From NCBI GenBank assembly GCA_028015205.1, contig JAPWFG010000019.1:310001-374000 (forward strand): a stretch of 64,000 bases of DNA, given 5' to 3'. The stretch is from Mytilisepta virgata (Eukaryota > Mollusca > Bivalvia > Mytilida > Mytilidae). The translations under genes were made by a program, and so were the position numbers. Shown in pieces: positions 1 through 10,829 of this stretch (the first letter of the stretch is position 1; every line of letters starts with the position of its first letter). Under the pieces are notes generated by a model, which was not told the DNA's origin, made no database searches, and saw only the letters and a program-made list of their open reading frames with translations.

Positions 1-67
1 TAAAGACAAATGATGAAAATCCAAAAGCAAGATTCCTGAAATTGCCCTCAGGGAATGATGCATATCA
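1..67 (+). CDS. ZU5/UPA/Death-domain gene A, partial exon
   Basis: First visible exon of the left host gene; its upstream part lies outside the window. The frame opens at base 3 and reads ...ARFLKLPSGNDAYQ. It ends at a consensus donor (GTAAGT, 68-73), leaving two bases that are completed by the first base of the next exon. Joined in phase, the six visible exons give 397 residues followed by a stop. The short peptide lies just before the UPA-like region, so it may be the tail of a ZU5 module; this is inference from order only. Confidence 0.6.
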
Positions 68-102
68 GTAAGTAACATTTCATAATTTAAAAAATAACCA
101 GC

Positions 103-340
103 TATACCACACCTTGTATACAATTCTGCAAACCGCAGATAAATCTGGCTCCGCGGTAAGAAATATCTAATTTATCCATTACAAATTTATATGAAATCCG
201 CGGATACATATTGGATACGCGGATTTCATATCATGTTCTAATGGTAAACATGGATATTGCTTACCGCGGATCCAGATTGATCCATCTGGATCCGCGGTTT
301 GCAGAACTGTATCTGCGAACTGTATGCAGGGTGTGTATAC
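103..340. mobile_element. Palindromic MITE in gene A intron
   Basis: A 240-bp foldback unit in the first visible intron. The ends match in inverted orientation (CTGCAAACCGCAGATAAATC near 125 against GGATCCGCGGTTTGCAG near 290). A second hairpin in the centre carries ATGAAATCCGCGGAT (191-205) and ATACGCGGATTTCAT. Several CCGCGG sites make it far more GC-rich than its surroundings. There is no coding capacity, so it is a non-autonomous DNA element. Confidence 0.7.
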
Positions 341-782
341 TTTAAGCAATATGTAAATCTCTAGGAATAATATCTTAAATGTGTGAGATAAATATTAATT
401 AAAGTTGTTCACCAAACACGTCATTATTCTTTAATTATTAGAAAAATAGAAAGTCATTTGAGCTCCAGAATGAGCAGACTTGTCGACACCATAAATAACT
501 CCTTCAGCAGTGGAAAATAATTAAACAATAATGGAAAACAAAAGATTAATATTTATTTTACTGGTCGTATTCACCTTTAACTTTTTTACTTTTGCCAATC
601 TAATAACTAAAAACTTCTGACGTAAGATTTAATGCTATTAATGTTTTGTCTTGATTTGAATTCGTTATAATTTTTCAAAATGAAAAGTGGTAAATGAACT
701 TGAAAAATCTACCAATTTGTACTTGGATACTCCTATTATCAATGTAACAGAAATTATAATATAATAATCTTCCATTTTCCAG

Positions 783-1266
783 AGTTTTAGGACTTGTAGT
801 TCCGGATGACATGCCAGACGAGGATATTTGTAGAGCAGCCGAGATACTTGAAAGCTTAAATTGTGTCACCAATGTGTCCGTTATCTGCCGCCAGAAACAT
901 GCAAATCAGCATGACGTTATTATAGAAGTAGTTAGGTCGGAAAAGGTGGCAGATACCATGTATCATCTGGATAGTTTAGGCTACAATGATGGACCGCCTG
1001 AGAGTACCTCATTTGGAGTTGTAGATGGAGAGGAAATAGAGATAAAGTTTGAATCTAATCTTTATTTTGAAAAGTTCAGAAAATCGCCATTAAAGATAAA
1101 ATTCTATAAAAATATTCCCATGGATAGATATTCAGGACATTTGGTAATCGTGGACAAGGCAGACCAAGGTGAAGATGAAAAGTATCATGGGTATCTAGCA
1201 TATAATGTAAAACCTGGTCGAATTTCCATGAAGAGAGAGGGGTCACTGAAATTATATGTTCCTAAG
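783..1266 (+). CDS. Gene A exon: UPA-like domain
   Basis: The largest exon of gene A, about 161 residues. A pyrimidine-rich acceptor ends in AG at 781-782 and a GT donor follows 1266. The frame continues in phase from the first exon, so the ATG at 811 is internal and not a start. The product is a mixed alpha/beta segment starting VLGLVVPDDMPDEDICRAAE, then a strand-rich half with ESNLYFEKFRKSPLKIKFYK and a glycine/proline turn (NVKPG). Its position between a ZU5-like end and Death-type helices matches the UPA domain of UNC5, PIDD and ankyrin proteins. In those proteins UPA packs on ZU5 and the Death domain to keep the protein closed. I recognise the architecture rather than a specific orthologue. 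Confidence 0.72.
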
Positions 1267-1596
1267 GTACTGTATATGTTCGTTTCAAATTTTGTCTTAT
1301 ACGAATATAAGGCTATAATTTTTATCATGCTAATCTAATAATGATCATTGGTGGTTATTTAATTTGTAGGAAGAATCCTGGATAGAATTCAGTATTTCTA
1401 TTCACAGTTTGCATTATTTTACGCGAAGACCATATTTAATGGATTATAAAAACTGACAGAGTATAATTCCATGTAGATGAAAGCTAATGAAATTATTGTT
1501 GGTATCTGACGAAGTAAGAAATAGTTCGATATTGGTGAACACCCAACAAAACAGTTTAAAAATTTGTAGTATACAATACTGAACATTTTATTTCAG

Positions 1597-1645
1597 CCTC
1601 TAGAGGAAATCATCGGCAACTTCCCTTACACGCTTGATGTTCCAG
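1597..1645 (+). CDS. Gene A small linker exon
   Basis: A 49-bp exon between an acceptor (TTTTATTTCAG) and a donor (CCAG/GTATAT). It enters in phase 0 and leaves in phase 1, matching both neighbours. It encodes PLEEIIGNFPYTLDVPG, a linker between the UPA-like region and the helical segment. It is too short to identify alone. Support comes from clean splice sites and phase agreement. Confidence 0.6.
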
Positions 1646-2044
1646 GTATATAATTAACAAGTACATACTTTTTTTGTAGTTGTAATGTTATAAGATACAA
1701 TTTTTAGTTACGAAACAATCTTTACTTTTCACATACTGAATGTAGCAAAATAATAACCAAAGACGTTTTTTTAACATAAAAAAAAGAAAACTAAAAAGCA
1801 CGTTTTCCGTCCATTCAGAAAAGAAATAATTGACAACGTCCACGTAAATGTCTTTAAGCTCAATGGGGGAAAAAACGAAGCTATACAATGTACGTAAACC
1901 CACTGCGTCGGAAAAAGTTATATACATTATACATCTACGGAAATCTGTAACATGAAATCTTTATTCAACATTTCAAATCTACTTAGATTTGTGAAATAAT
2001 ATATATTAGTTAATTCCTTGTTCCAGTATTCTATGTACTTATAT

Positions 2045-2766
2045 AAAAAGGACAAATATACCTACGGAGCAATAAAAAAAATAATCCATTGGACAGACAA
2101 ACCCGGGAAGACAAATGAACAACCACAAGCACAACAAATAAACACAGAAAACTAAAAAACAATGAACAACACGACCTCTTATAAAAACCAGGAGTGAACC
2201 CAGGTGCTCCTGAAGGGTAAGCAGTTCCTCCTCCGTATACGGCAACCGTCGTGAAGCTCAACAAAGTCAATCCGGGGAAAGTCACAAATCGGTGGAGGCA
2301 CATGAAAGGTTAAACGACAGTGGGAACAGGCCCAACATCATCTTAGATATTGGAACACTGTAATGGTCAATCAATTCGTGATGACGACCGTAAAATTTCC
2401 TAAGTGATGACATCAACTTATCCCTGATAAAACCCTGGTTAAGAAGCTTTTGTGACAGCAGTAATCTTCTTTGTCGAAAGTCAGGGTAACTCACACATGC
2501 CCTTGAAAATCGGATAAGCTGAGAAACGTAGACGCCATATGCAGGCGATGCTGGTATATTGCTACTCAAGAAAGGAAAATTAACAATAGGAAAGTTGAAG
2601 TCATCACGTTTGTCATAAAGTTTTGTCTTCAAACGTCCCTCATAGTCTATTTAAGAAACAAATCCAAATATGAAGCGGACTTTGGTGTATCTGTAGTATC
2701 CTTAATTTCAAGCTCACTGGGGTAGTAGATAAGATGTAGAAAATCTTGGAATTTGTCGTTATTTAA
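2045..2766 (-). mobile_element. 5'-truncated Penelope-like element copy
   Basis: Lies inside the 2.4-kb intron of gene A. On the minus strand it carries the last ~115 residues of the same reverse transcriptase found at 54 kb (RSRACVSYPDFRQR-type thumb region; KFYGRHHELIDHYSVPISKM) and the shared 3' untranslated tail. Base-by-base similarity to 53,889-54,600 is very high by eye and stops abruptly near 2766, as expected from incomplete target-primed reverse transcription. A small insertion near 2640-2680 shifts the frame. This copy keeps the longer C-terminus (FNLSCASTDL) that a 2-bp deletion removes from the 54-kb copy. Confidence 0.85.
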
Positions 2767-4010
2767 TTTATAAAAATTACCAACAAGGCAAGATTAAAAG
2801 TGTTCCAAAATAGTCATTGCTTCGGCAATAATATAATTAATAGGTATACATTTTGAAAATTTAGTTGATGAATGTTGGATTTTGTTAAAGGTCAAAAACT
2901 TAGGTCAAAGTTGAGAACCCCATGTTCTATTGTAAAGATTATGTCCGCTCTATAACTTGAGAATGGTTTGAAGTTAAGGTAGGAGGTACCTAATTGTGCA
3001 ATATTTCAGATTTTTATAAAATTAAGCATGCAACAAGAGTACGCTGAACTGCACATAAATATAAAAAAAATATAATGTATCTCCCTTTAATACTTCCCGA
3101 AATATGGTGTTTCAAGTTTTTGGCAAACAGATGTGTAAATACATAGATATCGCTGCAAGAAGTCAAATATGAAGACTTTAAATTATAATTTCTCAAAATC
3201 CAGTCCCTAGAATTTAAAAAAAGAAACAATATATCATTGCCATTGAAATTTTCTTTTTATTGATATCAAATCTATTAGGAGTCACTTGATTCGTTTTTTA
3301 GTATATTAGATTTCTTGTTATATGAAGAGTGAAAATAAGCGTCAAAAAGCTAAAAAAAAAGTGTAATGTCGTCATAACATCGCGATAAAAATGTAGATTT
3401 TTAGTGTTTTTACAGCAAGAATAACAAATCGTTTTTATGGAAAATCCTAGGGATTTGGTTTTGAGAAATGACGATTTAAAGTCAAATTATGAATTTTTTC
3501 GGCAGATTTTATATGAAATCTACAGTACATGTACAAGACCATCATTTAAAGGATTTTAAATTTGAAAATCCGTAAGTTAGCGGATTTAGGTACCTCCTTG
3601 GCATCGTTATTCATCACTGTCAAAAGGGGTGTTGCGATTATTGTACAAATCTCTAGGTCAAAGATCAAGGTCAATAACTGAGGTAAAATGTGGAAACCCC
3701 ACGTTATTTGGTAAACATTTTGATACAAAGTTTTGACCAAAAGGTATTTACGGTAGAGCCCACAGAGATGGATTCAGTCTCCTTGATTTCTAGTTGTTTT
3801 CGGTTCTCCAAATTTTTGGGCACGGGCCTACTTTGTTATGTGATAAAAGATTCACCAAGAAATACACATTGTAGCATTACGCAAAACTATAGACATTTTC
3901 TTAATTGACCACTTTCCAATTTAATATTTATTACCTGCTCTGCTTTATAACCCACACGAAGTGCTCCAATGTGAATCAAGAATTGATATATCTTATTTAT
4001 TTTTTCCTAG

Positions 4011-4243
4011 TTAAAGCATTGGCAAAATTTATAGCATGGCAGCTTACATTTGACAATTTCAATTCTACGAGATGGGTGGGATATGCTGGATACCTAACTG
4101 ATGGTGATAAACAATTGTATCATCAAATTTACAATCACATTGACGAAGAAAGGAAAGATGCACCACAGCGTGAGCGATGCGAAAGGTTTATACTATATTG
4201 GTATAACCATCATGCACCACCAACCACTGATCACACAGAAAGA
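4011..4243 (+). CDS. Gene A exon: first helical (Death-like?) segment
   Basis: A 233-bp exon after a strong polypyrimidine acceptor (TTTTTTCCTAG). It enters in phase 1 and leaves in phase 0. It encodes about 78 residues of amphipathic helix, starting KALAKFIAWQLTFDNFN and including RWVGYAGYLT and ERCERFILYWYNHHAP. With the next exon it could form a six-helix bundle of Death-fold size, which would give gene A two Death-type modules in a row. The first would be very divergent, so the domain call is inference from helix pattern and position. The TAGAGAATAATAC run just after the donor is intron and already belongs to a palindromic MITE. Confidence 0.62.
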
Positions 4244-4274
4244 GTAATTATTATTGTATATATTATATATAGAG

Positions 4275-4408
4275 AATAATACATGGTAAAATCTGTATCA
4301 CATGCTGTATCAACCCGAGAAACCAATATCAGCCAGAGGGCCTTGGCCCGAGGGCTGATATTGATCGAGGTTGATACAGCATGTGATACAGATTTTAACA
4401 TGTATTAT
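4275..4408. mobile_element. Palindromic MITE in gene A intron
   Basis: An almost perfect 55-bp inverted repeat (AAAATCTGTATCACATGCTG pairing with CAGCATGTGATACAGATTTT) around a small GGCC-centred loop. It starts about 30 bp after the donor of the exon ending at 4243. There is no reading frame. Transcribed within the intron it would form a long RNA hairpin. Confidence 0.8.
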
Positions 4409-4499
4409 ACACTTTATCATATATTTAAAAAGAGGACTTCAAATTTTCCAAATTAAGGTCTACTGCTACAAATGAAATTGATTGGTGAAAATATTTTGT

Positions 4500-4760
4500 G
4501 AAATAAAAAATAAAAAAAATAGGGGGGGGGTTGAAAAAAAGTCATATAATCGGGAAAAAATTTGAACATTTTTTTTTTTTTTTAATTTACCCCCCCCCCC
4601 CCCCCCCCCAAAAAAAACAAATAACTAAAAAAAAAATTACAAAAAGTAAAATTGAAAAAAAAAAATGAAAAAAAGCTATGTGATAAAGGGTATGCGATAA
4701 AGGGTAATGTCATGCGATAAAGGGTAAGCCATGCGATAAAGGGTATGACGTCATAGACGT
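4500..4760. repeat. Homopolymer tracts and GCGATAAAGGGTA minisatellite
   Basis: Poly-G, poly-T, poly-C (about 20 C) and poly-A tracts, then four copies of a unit close to CATGCGATAAAGGGTA between about 4675 and 4746, ending at TGACGTCATAGACGTCA. The homopolymers are assembly-prone and their exact lengths should not be trusted. Confidence 0.65.
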
Positions 4761-5160
4761 CAGATACGGACCAACATCATGGGCTTTATCGTATATTCAA
4801 AACTCCTGTATTTATTACCAAATATATGATAAATGTTTTTAATCCAAAATTTGAAATTCGATTGTTTCTGGCAGTTTTACTATTTTTATAGTTTAAGTAA
4901 GGTATATGGTGTATGTTTTTGTTTTAAGAGCAATTATAGCAGTTATCATAACTGACCTTATTCTCGATTTGTTGTGACCACAATTATTTCCAAAACAACT
5001 AGTAATTATTTTGTAGAGAATGTGATTTTGGGTGCTAAGGTGGACATCTTATTGGCGGGATTAACATTTTTTAATTATGCCGTTTTAAGGCATACGCTTT
5101 CATTAAAAAATACCTTCACACATATTCATAAAAATTGTATAATTTCATCTGTTATTTCAG

Positions 5161-5245
5161 ATTGAGAAAATAATATCTGCTCACCACAATGATAACCGTA
5201 AAAGTGAGGCTCGACAGTTCATAAAATCTTATATTCCAGGAAAAG
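5161..5245 (+). CDS. Gene A exon: end of helical segment
   Basis: An 85-bp exon with acceptor GTTATTTCAG and donor AAAAG/GTACG. It enters in phase 0 and leaves in phase 1. It encodes IEKIISAHHNDNRKSEARQF followed by IKSYIPGK: two predicted helices that would complete the bundle begun in the preceding exon, then a Pro-Gly break before the last exon. Confidence 0.6.
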
Positions 5246-6404
5246 GTACGTCAGATTGTATACATGTATACAATTTTAATCCCTCGCAAATACAAACACT
5301 AATATTATATTTGTGATTAGTATGAAAATAACGATTATGTTGGGAGTCAGTATGTAAAAACACAAGTGTAGTCATGAGATTATGAAGTTAAACCTACTCC
5401 ATGATTAAAACAAGGTAAATTTAAATGATAATCAGAAAAGCACTTGTTTTACAGATGGACAACATAACATAATGATAATATAAGGCAGAGAGAGGGGCCT
5501 GGTTTGTACAGAATATGCCAGCATTCTTCGATATCATGAAATCAAAGCTTTTCCATTTAACCGTAGATCAGTTTTTAAACAGAAAAATCATGAAACGTTG
5601 ACTTTTTTGGAGGGATTATTTAGTGATTTTCGTGTTGTGATCTGTTGCTAATAACTGAAAGCTATATGACCTCTAGATGGTATCTAATTCTATGGCTGTT
5701 TTCAGGGTATCCGATCAGTTGGAGAAAAAATTGATAATCCACGTGTGATTTATTGTTTTCGATCACTGATTGGTTGATGATATTCCCCTTCTATTTTCTC
5801 GATGCTTTACGAAGATTACGTAGCAACTTAAATAAAACTACCGCTAACGTCTGTGTAAAATAACTCTTAACGAGAAATAACAACAAGGACAAAAAGTCAG
5901 ACTTCTTGATGGACCAACGAGGATAATCAAGGGGTCCAACTAAAATTGATTTCAAAATCTGACGTATTAACATGATATGTTGTGTCAAGGCTCGAAAATT
6001 GAAGGTTTATCTATCTCAATTGTATAGAAATATGATAATCAACAGCTCGTGAAGTAAGATTCTATAAAGTTCTCTGTAAAAAACTATTTAACGAATTCGG
6101 TTGTAAAAGTCTCATAGAATAAATTGCAGGTTCTTTGATCCATGTCAAGAATATAAACAAGAAAACTCTTTGTTGAATTCCTTAATATCTAGTCAGTAAT
6201 ACATGTACTATACTATTTCGAATTCCATTTTAAAAACAAATATGATACTACCTTATCTTAGCATTGTTATTTGAAAATACATATGCGAGTAAAGACAATA
6301 TAAGTTTTAGAGGATACAATTTGAACGAAGTAGTGTTTCCTTATAATCTTAGACTAGATTTTAGTTTTGATTAAATTTATTTTATTTACATCTTAAAATC
6401 ACAG

Positions 6405-6682
6405 GAATCTTTTCAAACGACAGTTTGGAAAAAATGGCGTATGTCATAGCTATGGACTGGGAAAATATGGCGAAGAAACTTGGATTTTCAAGCGACGAAA
6501 TCAACAAGATAAAGAGCAGTCAAGCTGGCACTGTAAAGCAAACACTTAGAATGTTGGATTTATGGCGTCTCTCTGATTCTGCTATTCAAAAAGGTACAGA
6601 TCTTGTTAAAAGTTTTCACGACACAGCAAAATCAGCTCAATGTGGAGCAAAATTGTTAAGCATGATATCTAATCATGTATAA
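6405..6682 (+). CDS. Gene A last exon: C-terminal Death domain
   Basis: The final coding exon. The acceptor (AAAATCACAG) is in phase with the previous exon and the frame ends in TAA. The product holds a Death domain: DWENMAKKLGFSSDEINKIK is the classic helix 2-3 signature (the conserved W in D-W-x-x-(L/M)-A), followed by MLDLWRLS, the usual helix 4-5 tryptophan region. Death domains assemble by homotypic contacts in apoptosis and NF-kB signalling. About 40 residues after the usual end of the fold form a further helix rich in Lys and Ser. The first in-frame ATG of this exon is internal. Confidence 0.85.
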
Positions 6683-6921
6683 TGCATACTGGGAGGTCAG
6701 TTTGACAGACATATCTGGTGTTGTATCCTTGTTAAAGGAAAAGGTCTTATTCATTTTTAATTGTTATTTATATCTTATATGTAGTTTGTAATATCAAGTA
6801 CACTATATAGAATTTGAAAATATTTTCAGCTGTTTTAGAATATCTATGCATTTAATCAATCTTGTATCTTTTCATTGTCCTTATTCTTGTCTTAAATACA
6901 GTACAAAGATTACCATGCGTT

Positions 6922-6927
6922 AATAAA
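6922..6927 (+). terminator. Possible poly(A) signal of gene A
   Basis: AATAAA lies 240 bp after the stop of gene A, in the AT-rich 3' flank, and is the first canonical hexamer there. The motif is common by chance at this base composition, so cDNA ends would be needed to confirm it. Confidence 0.35.
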
Positions 6928-8580
6928 AAGTATAGTAGAGGATTGTCTTTGCATAAAACTTTTCATGTTCTACAAAATGTAACACAAATAATTAAATAGC
7001 AAGCAAACTAATTGTGTTAGTGATCTTTCCCTTTCTGGGTTCAGGTGATGGCTACGAAAGTTCATTGATCCATGGTATTCTGTGATTTAGGGTTAGATTA
7101 CTATCTCACACACACACAGATCACTTGTCAATAATGTTGGATTAGCTTCATGACATTTTTGACTTGAATTTCGTACACGTATTGTTGCTCGCTTTTTCTG
7201 ACATTTCGTTTTCTGAATATTGGTAATTACTCCTTTTATACCTTTTCTCAAAGATTTAGAATTTAGTCTTAAAATGTTAACTCTTGCTAAATTATTTAAT
7301 TAAAGTATATTTTTTTTCTTTTATGTTGTAAGCAAATAATATATACTTTAACTCTACATGTAATTTAATAAAAAAAAACATTGAAATTGTGAGCAACAAT
7401 ATCTAAGAAACCCATGCAAATATAACAATCAAAATTCCAGGTATTGTGAAATATTACATGAAAAATAATACAGATTCCATCGTTATAAACTCTAATACCT
7501 TAGAAATGAGAGGGTGGTATGATAAACATTGCACTTACGCTAGTTGTAGGATTTTAATCATTGTTTATGTAAGTGTTCGCTTTGTTGCAGCCTAGATATA
7601 AGTCCGCGGTTCCTCTGTCATTTTAAATCTCTCCTTATTAAAAACTGAGAAATTTAACGCTTCTGTGGAAATTCGGCTTTGTCATTATTTTTCATCTAAT
7701 ACATTAATTTTCTGCAACAAACAGCTTATACTCTTCCCTTCTTTAACCATTGTTATCATTAAAAAAGTTCATTGTTGAAAAATAGTTATAAAGAATTTAA
7801 TTTATACAACTGATTGGTATAGATGACGAATTATTGTCACCTAATTTCATTTTGCCTGGTCAAAAACGGAAATCTTATAATAATCAGAAGAAATATTAAC
7901 GTATCATGAAAAAAGTGATGATTTCACAATTTTCTATAGGAAACCCTTTCAAAAACATGAAAGATAAGACCAAAAAATGGAAGAGATTGAGAAAAAAATA
8001 TGACTTGATATATAAAACATTACATTCAGATAAAAATTGTGGAAAGCTGTATGACTGTTAGCATCCCATGGAATAAAGAAAACCTAATTAATGAATGTCT
8101 ATAAATAGACTTTGGTCAGTGTGGCAAACATTTCAGGAAATATTATATACAGAAAGGAAGTACAAATGTACCAAGGTAGTCTGAAATAGCCAATGTAAAA
8201 GATATCCGTTAACAGTTTCATATATATGAACACTATACATGAAAGTTCCGTCATTTTAAATGAATACCCCACCTGATTCTGAGGGTGATGGCAATCAATG
8301 CGAGGATAGAAAAATCTTTACAGGCCTGATAAAAAAGTGAGATAATGACAAAAATGAGCGATATTGATTTACGTGTAAAATGTACACAATGTATCTGTGA
8401 TCAGTGTAATACTCTACACAGGAGTTTCCTAACTACATATAATATTACAATGTAATAAGCTGAGTCATTGCTGTTTGCAATTTGCCATTTGTGGTTCATG
8501 ATTCTTAAAAAGCACCATTAACTTACTTCATACTTGAGCAAATTAAATTTGTATAGTGTAAGGAATACACGTCATGGAGA
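6928..8580. other. Intergenic, no gene seen
   Basis: AT-rich sequence with no convincing open frame, splice-bordered exon, RNA gene or repeat, apart from a short CA run near 7110. Confidence 0.5.
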
Positions 8581-8838
8581 CAACCGAAACAAAAAAAATC
8601 GATTTAAACGATAGAAGACCTGGCGCTATTTCAACTTTTACAGAGATCGCATTCGTTCGACATATTACACATTGTATGATATTTATTATATATATTCCGA
8701 ATTAAGAGAATGTGTTTTTTCCTTTTGATGCAGAGACAACCCTTAGTTGATTTTGTTTTAATTGTTTTGGTTTTTGATGGCTGTGCTCATTAATTCATCA
8801 TTATATCTTTAACAGATTTTCCAACATTTTGATCTTGA

Positions 8839-8874
8839 GCACTGAGTTGTTGGTCAACGAAATGGCCATACAGT
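8839..8874 (+). pseudogene. Decayed hammerhead ribozyme, core deleted
   Basis: The upstream unit of the pair. Stem I (GCACTG ... CAGTGC), GAAA and the stem III palindrome ATGGCCAT are kept, but the CTGATG hexamer of the catalytic core is missing between GCACTG and AGTTG. It should be inactive. Confidence 0.75.
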
Positions 8875-9205
8875 GCATCAGTTTATTTCGGTATTTTGTG
8901 ATACAGTTTATTACTACTACTGGGTCTATGTCACTGCTGGTGGACTGTAAGTCCCCAAGGGCATTATCATCCCAGTAGCTAGAATATTTTTGTCCTGGAA
9001 TAATTCATTATTTACATACCTTTAAAATATTCCGTTCAAATTTGACAAAAATTTCTAGAAATTTCTATGGCTCTTCCTTTTGATGCAGAGGTAACCCTTA
9101 GTTGAGTTTGGATTCCTGTTTGTTTTAATTGTTTTGGTTTTTGATGGTTGTGCTTATTAATTCATCATTATATCTTTAACCGGTTTTCCAACATTTTGAT
9201 CTCGA

Positions 9206-9249
9206 GCACTGCTGATGAGTTGCCAGGCAATGAAATGGCCATACAGTGC
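9206..9249 (+). ncRNA. Type I hammerhead ribozyme, intact core
   Basis: All core elements are present: CTGATGA at 9212-9218 and GAAA at 9232-9235. Stem I is 6/6 (GCACTG 9206-9211 with CAGTGC 9244-9249). Stem II is GTTGC/GCAAT (9219-9223, 9227-9231) around a CAG loop. Stem III is the minimal self-complementary ATGGCCAT (9235-9242). Predicted cleavage follows A9243. Minimal stem III is typical of hammerheads in Penelope-like elements and retrozymes, which often work as dimers. Position 17 is A rather than the preferred C, which is allowed (UA) but usually slower. Confidence 0.85.
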
Positions 9250-10367
9250 ATTAATTTATTTCGGTATTTTGTGATACAGTTTCTTACCATGTGAAACAGC
9301 ATATTTGTCAAGAAACCAAATACGGTATATCAAGGAACAAATACAGGCTACAAAGCATACATTCACATGATTTTCAGTGAGCTTTCTGTTCTTCGTTGAC
9401 GACCTTGCATAAAGCTTTAAAAAAATGAAAAAGGTTCACATTCCCGTAACATGCATACGGTTTGTGTTTCTTATTAACATTAACCGCATACCATATTTCG
9501 TGTTAATTTTAAAGAATGTTATCCACTCGAATCTTTAATCGTCACCCCTATCCAAACATAAATTCAAAAGTTCAGCTTCTTTATTTCCATTTATAAACAA
9601 TGAAATTTTCAATGTATGGTGGGTTAGAAAACTTCTCAATCGAATAAAAGTACTTACCATACCGAATAGGAAAAGACCAGGAACTAAGATATCACATAAC
9701 TTCTATAGATTAATATAAAATTAGTGACAACTGAAGAGCATAAAACTTGCAGTATGAAGATTCGCAGATTACCAAAGAGAGTTGTGCAAATTACGTGTTT
9801 CCATTAAAATTTGTGTCCTCTACTGGCAAAATACGATTTAATCACGGTTCTCTAAAATTGAAAAAAAAATCAAATTCATGTTATCCAAGATGTGTCAGAC
9901 AAAATATGAACACATAGGTGATGTAGAATTCGACTAGAGGAGGATAGTTATATACTTTTTAAGACTTAATTCTAGAGGTGACAGACGGTATCTCTGAGTA
10001 CTGAGAAGACAGAAATAACCATATTGAAACGCTTCTGTAACAAGGTTTCATTTATCAACAACACAAAGTGACATGGTTGAGTACACCGAGTGAACCACGC
10101 ACACCAAAGCATCTATGTCCTGATTTACACTTGCAAGTAACTCAGGTCAACATAGAAACTAGCCTAGGATTTCATTTCATGATATATGATAAACTATCTT
10201 ATATATGAATATTCCAGCATTCATATGTTATGTGCTCTGGAACATCCTGTCAATCGAATTATCCTATATACGTAAACACCCAGACGAACATTATATTTCA
10301 ATCATTATAATTAAAATGATATTAATACATGCAAGTCATGCTTGCCATTTTACTGTTCGTAAACAAT

Positions 10368-10827
10368 AAAAGAATGTTATTGCTTTAAAATTGAAATTTT
10401 CTGAATAAACAAGTCTTTTCACACGAAGTCAAACGTTTAAAGAACCATGTGAACAATATACACGAACGTTCCGTCAGTTGAATATGGTCCGTCAATCCGT
10501 CTCGTGGATAGCTCTGTCTTTCGTTTTGACTTTATCCCTTTTGGTCATTTTCAGATGATCATTTTATTTCGACATGGAGAGATCCATGCAATTCCGTAAA
10601 AGAATGTTATTGCTTTAAAATTGAAATTTTCTGAATAAACAAGTCTTTTCACACGAAGTCAAACGTTTAAAGAACCATGTGAACAATATACACGAACGTT
10701 CCGTCAATTGAATAAGGTCCGTCAATCCGTCTCGTGGATAGCTCTGTCTTTCGTTTTGACTTTATCCCTTTTGGTCATTTACAGACGATCATTTTATTTC
10801 GACATGGAGAGATCAATGCAATTCCGT
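10368..10827. repeat. 230-bp tandem duplication
   Basis: Two head-to-tail copies with a period of 230 bp (AGAATGTTATTGCTTTAAAA at 10,371 and again at 10,601). They differ at only a handful of positions by eye, so the duplication is recent. No coding potential is seen. Confidence 0.9.
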
Positions 10828-10829
10828 AA

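Larger units (their letters stand above)
8719..9290 (+). mobile_element. Tandem pair of hammerhead-bearing repeat units
   Basis: Two direct copies, about 355 bp apart, of a unit that runs from TTTTGATGCAGAG through ATTCATCATTATATCTTTAA to a hammerhead motif and TTTATTTCGGTATTTTGTGA. The spacer holds a conserved-looking hairpin (CTACTGGG ... CCCAGTAG, 8918-8980). A third partial unit lies at 45,400-45,612 and stops just before the ribozyme core. Tandem ribozyme-bearing units of this size are known from Penelope-like terminal repeats and from retrozymes. No protein is encoded, so this copy is non-autonomous. Confidence 0.75.
8580..9905. repeat. Segmental duplication, copy 1
   Basis: Matches 10,830-11,580 in order over about 750 bp. 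Landmarks: an AAAAAATCGATTTA start, GACCTGGCGCTATTT, CCCGTAACA, ATTAACCGCA and GGAAAAGACCAGGAACTAAG. Copy 1 differs mainly by a ~590-bp insertion (about 8,700-9,290) holding the hammerhead repeat pair. Divergence is substantial, so the duplication is old. Confidence 0.75.

Noticed and set aside
4561..4620. Poly-T/poly-C/poly-A junction as a structural element
   Set aside because: Homopolymer lengths are unreliable in assemblies and no pairing partner or motif is present beyond the runs.
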